Source: Nymphaea colorata (Eukaryota > Streptophyta > Magnoliopsida > Nymphaeales > Nymphaeaceae). Taken from it: a stretch of 64,000 nucleotides of DNA. The translations under genes and the position numbers were made by a program. Where the stretch lies: positions 60,001-124,000 of the forward strand of contig NC_045141.1 of NCBI RefSeq assembly GCF_008831285.2, read 5' to 3'. Shown here piece after piece: positions 51,501 through 60,339 of this stretch. Numbering within the stretch: the first letter of the stretch is position 1; every line of letters begins with the position of its first letter. Under the pieces are notes generated by a model, which was not told where the DNA came from, ran no database searches, and was given only the letters and a program-made list of their open reading frames with translations.

Positions 51501-54500
51501 ACAAGTATAAGAAAATATTTAAAGACCTACTCACTAACTTTCTAATATTGCAAAAACCCTCTTTAACATATATACATCACATTGTTGTGCTTGTACCCTC
51601 TCATGATGATGTGGATGCATTATTGAAATAGGAGCATCCATTAGACATTGGACTAGACTAAGTTAGATAGAGATTAGTCAAGAGTGACGGATAGTCACAG
51701 AAAACGCGTTTTTTTCGAAAAATCACGAAAAAAACACGATAAATTAAGTGGCCGTTTAAAACATTAAAAAACACATTTTTTTTGAAAAAAAACGTTAAAA
51801 ATGAAAAAACGTTTTTTAACACGTTTTTTTGTGTTTTTTCACTTTTTTCATTTTTTTCAGTTTTTTTAATGCCAACAATTTTTTTTTTCATTTTCAATTT
51901 TTTATTTGTTACAAATCTGCTTATCTTTTGATGTTTATGTTATTAGTTTCACTTATTTTATTTTCCCCCTTTTTTAGTTTTTAAAAATTTTTAAAAGTTT
52001 ACGGTATTTTTTCCTTTTTTTTCATGCTCGCCGTATTATACCCGAGAAAAACCTCGCTGTTTAAAACTCCAAGACGTTATTTGTGACTATGTAAGACCTA
52101 GGAGCTCTCATTCCTCCCCTTGACGGACTCATGTGGTTGGATCATACCAAACTAGAGATGGAAGGTGCCCTTTTAAAGTGTTCCTCACATGATACTTATT
52201 TAGATAGGGATTGGTTAAGGCCTTGGAGCATGGGTGTGCCTGAAATGGCCACACACCTGTGTCAACAAGTTAGACAATACAAGTTTACAACTCGAAGGGG
52301 CATCGTGGCGCTTGGATGCCAAGCACGTGGCATTCGTCCTCTAATTCTTCTTCGGTTGAAGTGTTGATCCCACTCTTCTGGGTCTGCTTCACTTTTCGAA
52401 CATACAAGTAGTTTGGATGAGTTATTAGTCTTTCATAGCGGAGTTTTGGGTTGCCCACGGGATCCTGGAAGATCAACTGTGGCTATACTTTGCGTGTCAC
52501 ATACACTACTCTTGCATGGGCTGAGAGCCTGAGATAATCAGCTAGTGCATGAGTTTGTTCCTCTACAGAGAATCTGCCAACACAATTCTTTGAAAACTTT
52601 GTCCCGAGTATCCCTCGCAAAGAGAACCCTTGCTTGAAGGATGAGCCCTTTAACCAAGGTAGAACTGACAGACAAGTGCCACATAGTTGGCATCCAAGCA
52701 CCACGTTTTTCCTTCGGGTTGTAAACTTGTATTATCTAGAAGTTGTGTAATAGGGATGCATATATAAGGTCGTCCTGGAAACCGCAATTGTATACAAATT
52801 TTTTGAATGAAAGGAAGAATGTCTCCCGCCTTAATATAACAACTCTAGTGCCTTTGCCTTAGCAGTAAGATAGAAATAATGTTGTTGTTGTCTTGTGGAA
52901 AATGGAAATGCTTTCTCTGGAGCTTCACTGTCTGGAGGTCTAAAGGCTGCTAAGGTTTTGAACCTTAGGCTTTACTTGGCTCTAAGAAGAAAAAAAGTAG
53001 CTGTGTGACTGCATTGCACCCCTCTACCCTATGATAAAACCCTCACTCATTTGCAAACGATACTTCAAGCGAGTAGAATAGGGTTTGTTTGACTTTTGAT
53101 AACATATTAGTGGTGCACATGAATTGGACTGTAAATGTGAATCAGAGCCTCTAAAGCAGTATGGCTCGGGATATTGTAATGTATTATTGCAAATTGGATT
53201 AGAAATGATTTTAGAAGCTTCATGTTTGGTAAATGCTTAAGAACTTACATGTTTTAAGAAGTTCCAGCTTTAAAATTAGGGTTCTTGCCCGACTATTGCA
53301 TAATTGGGGCCGACATATTCATATCAAGTGCTTCATTTATGAAATGGATATGTCCATGTGTGTGAGCAACAATGCAAAATGCATTTGTAGTATAGACAAC
53401 AAATATCGTGATTTTTTTGAGAATATTGCGATATTGATAAAAAGATAAAGAAAATGATAAAACGAGAAAATATACGAAATTTTCAGGAAAACTTCAAAAA
53501 TGAATGTATTGCAACTTTATCGTGTTTTTTTCATTTTTTTTCAACTTTTGTTTCTATGTTTTATTTATTTTCTTTTTCTTTTAAGGGTGAGTGGTTCATT
53601 CCATCCCCCGTAAGAGAGGCCATTGACTTTCCTCTATGCCCTCCACGCCCAGGTTCACAGGGCATGCTTTGGGACCTATTATGGTCCAAAGGAAGAGCGC
53701 ATTGGGACGTGAGTGTGACCACTCCAGTATTCGAACACGAGTCCCTTTAAGAGGTGGATCACCTTGCCTCCCAGTGCACTACAATATTTTATCATTTTAA
53801 CAAGATCTTTTTTATATCTTCTCATTAGTTTCTTATTTATTTTATTTTTACTTAATATTTTGAACTTTTTATTCTTCTAAAAAACTTTGAGATTTTCCAA
53901 AAAAAAAAAAGAAAAACTTTGCTGAGAAAATTACCCGAGAAAGACTTTGACGATAAAAACCTGAGAATGATATTTCTAGCTATGATTTGTAGTAATCAAA
54001 GTTGTCTTTGTGAAACCTACCCAAAGACGAAGTTGAGTTTCAAACTTGGTACTTTTTTAACATAGCCTTTTCCACGAATGTTTGGATGGGAAATCTTATT
54101 TAGCTTATATCTTTAAGACAATTATATAAGAAGATGCTAATTTCATTACACATGGCCATGTTAAAGATGTTAAATACAGTGACCCAAGTCACTTATTCAG
54201 GAAAATAAGCTTATGTGGACATGCCTTGTTAGTAGGGCATCAGAAGTTACTGATTGTGATGTTTCATTAATTTATTTTGCATCTTTGATATGAAAAATAA
54301 GTGCAATGTTAAGGGTTGAATATCTGATTTGCCCATCTCACTTGGCCCTGGTGCATTATTTTTCAGAAAACTTTCTATGATCTAGTTTTCAAAATTTAGT
54401 TGCTCCAAAATTGTGGCGTCTATAATTGTTTAATTTGGTTTGGTTTCCTAGGGCTTCTTGCCCTTTGAGAGAGGGAATTCCTTTTGTTCTTTTACCCATT

Positions 54501-57500
54501 TTCTTCTTTTTCAGTTTGAAGTACAGAGGTTTCTTGTAGTAGAAGACTCTCGGATGAATGCATGCTATGTGGAACATGAAATTGCAGGGGAGTGAGGTGA
54601 TTGCAATATTGTAAAAAGCGTATCGTATGATGTATCAGTCTGACTTTAAGATACGCTGTATCGTTAAATATCGTAACATACCGTACTGTATCGTATTTAA
54701 AAAAAAAATAATCAGAAAAAATAAAAAAAAATCTGAAAAAAATCAGTAAAAATTAATGTATCATTATCATACGATACGTATGCCAATTGAATTTAAAATA
54801 TTTAGTTCATATGATATAGCTATCCCCCATGGCTGCATATGTCAGCACTCTAGCATTCATGATTTCTTGATCGAACTTAATCTCCTTGTTGAAAAAAAAA
54901 GAACAATGATATGAAAATGGCTGTTTGGTGGTGTGAAAAACCGATCTGTTAATGATATAAGTTGCACCTAAGTCCCAGTGGTATGTGGGGGAGGCCCACA
55001 TACCCGTACTGGCATATTGGTACGGCAAAACCGGTACGGTGATACGATTGGGTACGTTTGGATCGGTTTCGGGTCGGAACTGATCCAAACCACACAAAAA
55101 CATTGTCTTAGTCTATTTATGTTTTTTTTTTATGAGATTATATGTAGGAGTTATGAAAGAAACATTTTCTTAATGATGTGATATCAATTTTGTTTTCGGA
55201 ATTAAAAATATATAATTACCGCGGTGCCGAGATTGGTGAAAACGCTGTACCCGTACGCACTTCCCCGTTCCCGTACAAGCACCTTTACCCCTACCTATGT
55301 GACATAGAGTTGTACTCATTGCAGGCATGCGGTTAGTGGGTCCTATGTTTTCTCATGGGCCTTAGCCAAGTGATCCTCTAATCTTTTGTGTATAAGCAGG
55401 CAACAATTTGCTAGTTGCTGACCAACCATAGCATTCAGGAAGGTGGACATTTTAGAGTCTCAAATGATAGATTGTGTATGGTAGTTATCAAATTTCAAAG
55501 ATCTATTAAATGCAGTATGTGGTTGTCATAACACCTGGCTGCTGAGTGCTGAGCAGGGTATCCAGGGATTTGACCTAGGATTGGGGAGCTCAATGTTTGT
55601 GTTGATTCTTGGTCAATCCAGATGTGATCCAATGATTTGCATGATGACTGGAGATTAAATGTTTCTTGAGGTGTCATTTATTTAAGTGGAGGTAAAACGT
55701 GTGATTTGGTAAAATTGTTAGGGCAACTAACGTGAACTTTGTCAGAGCTTGTAGTTGTAAATGTTCAAGGCTTGTTTAATTTACTTTTGTTATTTATCCT
55801 CTTTGGTCATCAATGTCTATCCACATGCTACTATGAAGGCATCCGGGCTACTTAAATGTTTTATGCTGTATGTGGTATTTTTCCTGTACCTTATCCATGG
55901 GAAGTAACTTGCTTGAAAAATTGCCATGCTTTTGGCATAGTCAAAATAATGCAAACCTGTCTCTTGTGATGTTTACTTTGTGAGAATTATATAATGTGCA
56001 TGCAACAAAGCAAACCTGCATCTGTCATGATAGTTTACTTAATGAAAGTTATGTGGGTTGCCTTCAATAAACCGGAAATTACATTTTCCTTCATGCACTA
56101 TGTTTATATTTTTGAAGTTGACATTTATGACTTGCTTTCCTTTTTGTTTTTCCAATGTTAACAGCCCAGGTGCCCCATTCCACCTGGATGAGAAGCAGCT
56201 TCTGACAGGAAACCCAGGATATGTACGATCTCATAATGACTTATATTCTTCTTGTTGGGAAAATGTACCAAAGAACCAACCTCCTATACTCAGTTCAGAC
56301 AGAATCCATGAGGTCAGACTGCGCGAATCACCACACAATCCTGTGGGAAGTACATGTGCGCATGGTTCTCATGCAGTTCCATCCACCTGGTCAGTTTCAA
56401 GCAATATCGAGATGGTGGAAAAGAAAGATGAGGTTTGTGATGGAATTGAAAACAAAGTTGCATCAGATGGGCCTTCAACATCAAAACTTCAACCTGGAGG
56501 AATTAACTCATTTGACGATCTCCACAGCAATCCTTCAGTAGTAGATCCTACAAGAAACTCATCACAGGTTTCTACTGTTGGACAGACCACTGAACATGTA
56601 TGGTCATATAAGCAACCTGGGTTGGACCAACAAATAACACCTGCTGGAGGCATTTTGCATCCTCCACCATTACTGCCTGCTCCTATTATGCATCCACCTA
56701 TCCAGACTTCACCTTTCATACGTCCTGGTTATGTTCCTGGAAACAGTTCATGGGTTTCTCATGGGCAAAGTTCTTCAGCAATTAGTCATGTTTCCACGGG
56801 TCCAGTGGCTAACAATGGCCTGCATTCAAATGTTTATGGCCGGCCACCCATTTTACCTTCTGTTACCCCACTTGCACAGCTAGCAGGAGGTCCAATACTC
56901 CATTTCCAACAAATGGTTCCCCTACCAGCTCCTCCACCTGTGTCACCACCCCCACCACCACCAGTGCCACCACCTCCCCTTCCTCCACCTCCTACTGATT
57001 TTCCCCCTCCATTGCCTCCACCACCACCTCCTCCTCCTCCACCACCATCAATGCCACCACTGATTCCACCTCCACCTAGTTCTCCTCCTCCCCTTGTTCA
57101 ACCTTCTTCAGAAACCCTGAATATGTCCACTGGACACAATCAGTGGCAAGGCCTTCTATGCAAAAGTGGTTTGAATTATTGTACTGTCTGTGCTACAAGA
57201 GAAGAGTCTGATGCTTGTAAATACACATTTTCCTTCTGTGAGCCAGTCGAGTATGTATCTGGTTATAAATATTTTTTCGCTCCACTGAGATTGAATCTAA
57301 TTACTGAAATTCTGGGGTTACTGATTTAAATTCTACTCTTATTAATATCTAAATCAGGTGGCCTGCTAAATTGGATGTGACAAAACGTACAGATTTCAGA
57401 CATGTGAAATCGACCTTTGCCAACACTCCACCAAACAAGGTGAAAGTTTCTAAGTATTTTCTGAAAACAAACTTTGATTCTTTCCTCTACCTTGGATATT

Positions 57501-60253
57501 GGTGTCATTTCCATTTCTTGATTGAATATGCCTGGACTGGGGCTTAATGAACCATAGAGTATGCATGACTTCTCTCTTTCAGGAAGTTTGATACATATCA
57601 CAGACATTTTTTTTTTCTCTGCTGTAATTGCAACGTGGTTGCTCTCTCTCTCTCATATGTCACATGTATTCTTAGTAGTACACTGTTTTTTTCCTAATGA
57701 TATGAATATCTGCTTTGGAATTAGAACCACACATAAGGTTGATATTTGGCATTTGCTTTTGTCCTAGTTCGTTGTACACCATGCTTATGGTGGTACATTT
57801 TTGATATATACCAAAATGAGAAATTTAATTGTTTATGTCGTTTGTTTGCTAAATGTAGTAATTGATTTTCAGTATCTCTGGGAGATTGTGATGTTAGTGA
57901 AGATGATGAAGCCTTTAACATGGTAGATAAATTGTTCTACTCATTTTTTAGTTAAACCATAGTCGCAAGTATGTTTAATATTTTGAAAATATCTTGGTAT
58001 ATAATTGTCTTGAACTCAGCCAACAATATTGACAAAATATAGCGATATGTTCATGACTATTGTAAAAAATGAAAGTATCAGAAATTTATTCGAAGATGCT
58101 ATGACATATTCAGAAATGTTCCTTTTTGTATTTTTGAACCGTTCATATTTTTCTGTTTGCTTATTCTGTGCTCTACAAAATAACTATGCTTGTTTCTGAG
58201 CTCTTTTTGAAAGATTGATCCCCGAGAGCTTGGTTCTGAGCTTGCGCTAATAGTTTTGAGCTTGCCCCAAGCTTGACGTGGGCTTGCTAGGAGCAGACCC
58301 GTGTTTGAGCCAGCTGAGATCAACTGGCACTCAGCCCTTGAAGATCGCTACTGAGACCTAATGCTTGGGTTTAGACCTTGTTCAAACAAGAGTATGTTGG
58401 TATTGTGACGTATCAATGATTCAAAATCATGTGTGCAGCATGCAAAAATACATGTGATATTATGGTACTCCATCTAAAGCAAAAAAGCTAAATGAAATTT
58501 TTTTATTAAGTTTAATATGTGATGATGAATATCATACAATTCACCTTAGGATCATGAAAAGTCATCTACTTTTCTACAACTTGGGATAATCCAATACCAA
58601 TATGTTTAATTTGAAAACCGGTTGAAAGTAAGACATTTTATCTCTGATTGTACTCATTATGAATTTGGTTCTGTTAGCACTTAAAATACGAAATTTATAT
58701 ATTTAAATTGACAGGTGAGTTTTGCAATTCAAGATTTCTTGAGGACAAATTAAATATGATCATCACTGTCAAGCTAACAACTGAAGTGAGGAAGAACATG
58801 CTATTTTTTGAACTTTCCAGCTACTCCAGGTTGGGAGGTGTGTCCTGCTGTTTTGCGGAAGGATGTTTCTTCATTCTGATGAACTTTCCTTTGGAACCCT
58901 GTAGCACATGGGTGCTGCAAATAGGCTGCCTCAAGTCCAGTGTGATTTGGATACTGCTGTTAATGAATGATGGTTCTTTGTGCTCTAAGTTGTAATTGAA
59001 TCACATACTTGTTTATACATATAATCTTCTTGGATACACACATACACACAGAGTTGGCTTATCCTCTCCAAACTTTCTTGCGTGCTCCCACACCCCCAAT
59101 CTGTAGCCACATTCATGTGGCATAGCTCTTCATAAGTTTTGGAATGTAATGCTAGTAAATAAGACCACCATTAGAGCCAAGGAATATGCTGCTTCTTCGT
59201 TTCTCATCCACGAGTAATTATTATGCCATCGTAATTTCCAACAGACCCCATCATTGAATAAAGTCTGTCATATGTATGAGTCGACGATATCTTTATCCAT
59301 AGGCTCAAAAAGTAATACAATTGATAAATAAACACAATAACTCATAACGACTGCTGTCAGCAATTTTTATATATGGCTTTTCTTTGAAATTTGTAGATCT
59401 TATTGGAACTGGGACCTCAAAGAAACGTAGGCATTTATTATGTGTACTGTATATTTGCACAATAGAACATATAAAAATTTCAAGTTGCAAATTTAGCAAA
59501 TCTGGCTGCTGTGGGATTTCTCATAATTTTGGTTTCTGCTGCAACTCACTTGGGGGTAGATGCCCCACACGCCTTTTATTATAACAAATAAAAGAAACCA
59601 AATACGAAAGGGACAATATAAACAGGAGAAGGACCTAAGTCCTCATGGTGCTAAAAAATAACCCCATTCTACTTCAGAATGGTTTGGCTGTCCCAAGGAG
59701 ATGACAGGCATCCCAAGATGCGTTAGTATTCATCAACAACAAAAACTTTCCATGACCTGCCCCTCCCAAAACAGAAAAAAAGTTTAAAAACCCATTACTA
59801 GAGATGTTGATGGCAGCAAGCATTTCCTGCTTCCACCTGAACGGGCCAACAACAAGGTTCCATCAACATGAGAAAGGGTACATGAAATATTGTTTATGAA
59901 TTGATGTGTAGACCATGGCCAACTTATTAGGAAGAGGTCATCATGTTTATGGTTCATTCACATTAAACATCTAATGAAGAAAAAAAACTGCAGACTACAT
60001 AAAGATGATTATATGAAAGTGATAGTAGTGACTTGTTTTTTGCTTGCTTTAGAAACACATAAATATGACCTTGTTAGTTAATTTAAAAGTATATAAATAC
60101 CTTTTTAGATTAATTGAAAAAAAAAAACCATAAAAGGAAGAGTCTTGAGAGCACCAGATTTTATTTTTAGGTGTTTTTTTAGATGGTAAATTTTGTTGTC
60201 ATTTTTTTAAACCTTTTATCTATGAATGCCTTTGTGGTACACGTTTATCAAAT

Positions 60254-60339
<86 letters not shown>

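Larger units (their letters stand above)
46324..51568 (-). mobile_element. Ty1/copia retrotransposon, complete but decayed, inside intron 3
   Basis: LTRs of 175 bp flank a 4.9-kb interior. On the minus strand the order is PBS, leader and gag-like region, gag-pre-integrase/integrase, then RT and RNase H, and integrase before RT defines Ty1/copia. The two LTRs differ at about 21 of 175 positions by my hand alignment, so the insertion is old. It carries two later insertions (47893-47987 and 50152-50515). A clean 5-bp target duplication is not visible in the TA-rich flanks. Orientation is opposite to the host gene. Confidence 0.88.
44875..56164 (+). other. SPOC gene intron 3 (11.3 kb), a transposon sink
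   Basis: The boundaries are GTGTGT and TTAACAG. In order it contains a 160-bp tandem duplication, (TA)n, (GA)n, a full copia element, an AACG-rich element, an inverted-repeat structure, and three small hAT-type elements. The phase-2 join across it restores the conserved FF-VDF-S reading, so no extra exon is required. Confidence 0.85.

Noticed and set aside
57958-58064. CATAGTCGCA...CATGACTAT segment as another miniature hAT-type element
   Set aside because: The ends are suggestive but the flanking 8-mers match at only about five positions. Kept as a possible remnant only.
58708-58995. 95-codon open frame in intron 5 considered as an extra exon
   Set aside because: No similarity to the SPOC fold. 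Exons 5 and 6 already join in phase to give the conserved sequence.
59056-59125. Segment ending ATGTGGCATAG resembling the 50152 right end
   Set aside because: No left end or target duplication could be found.
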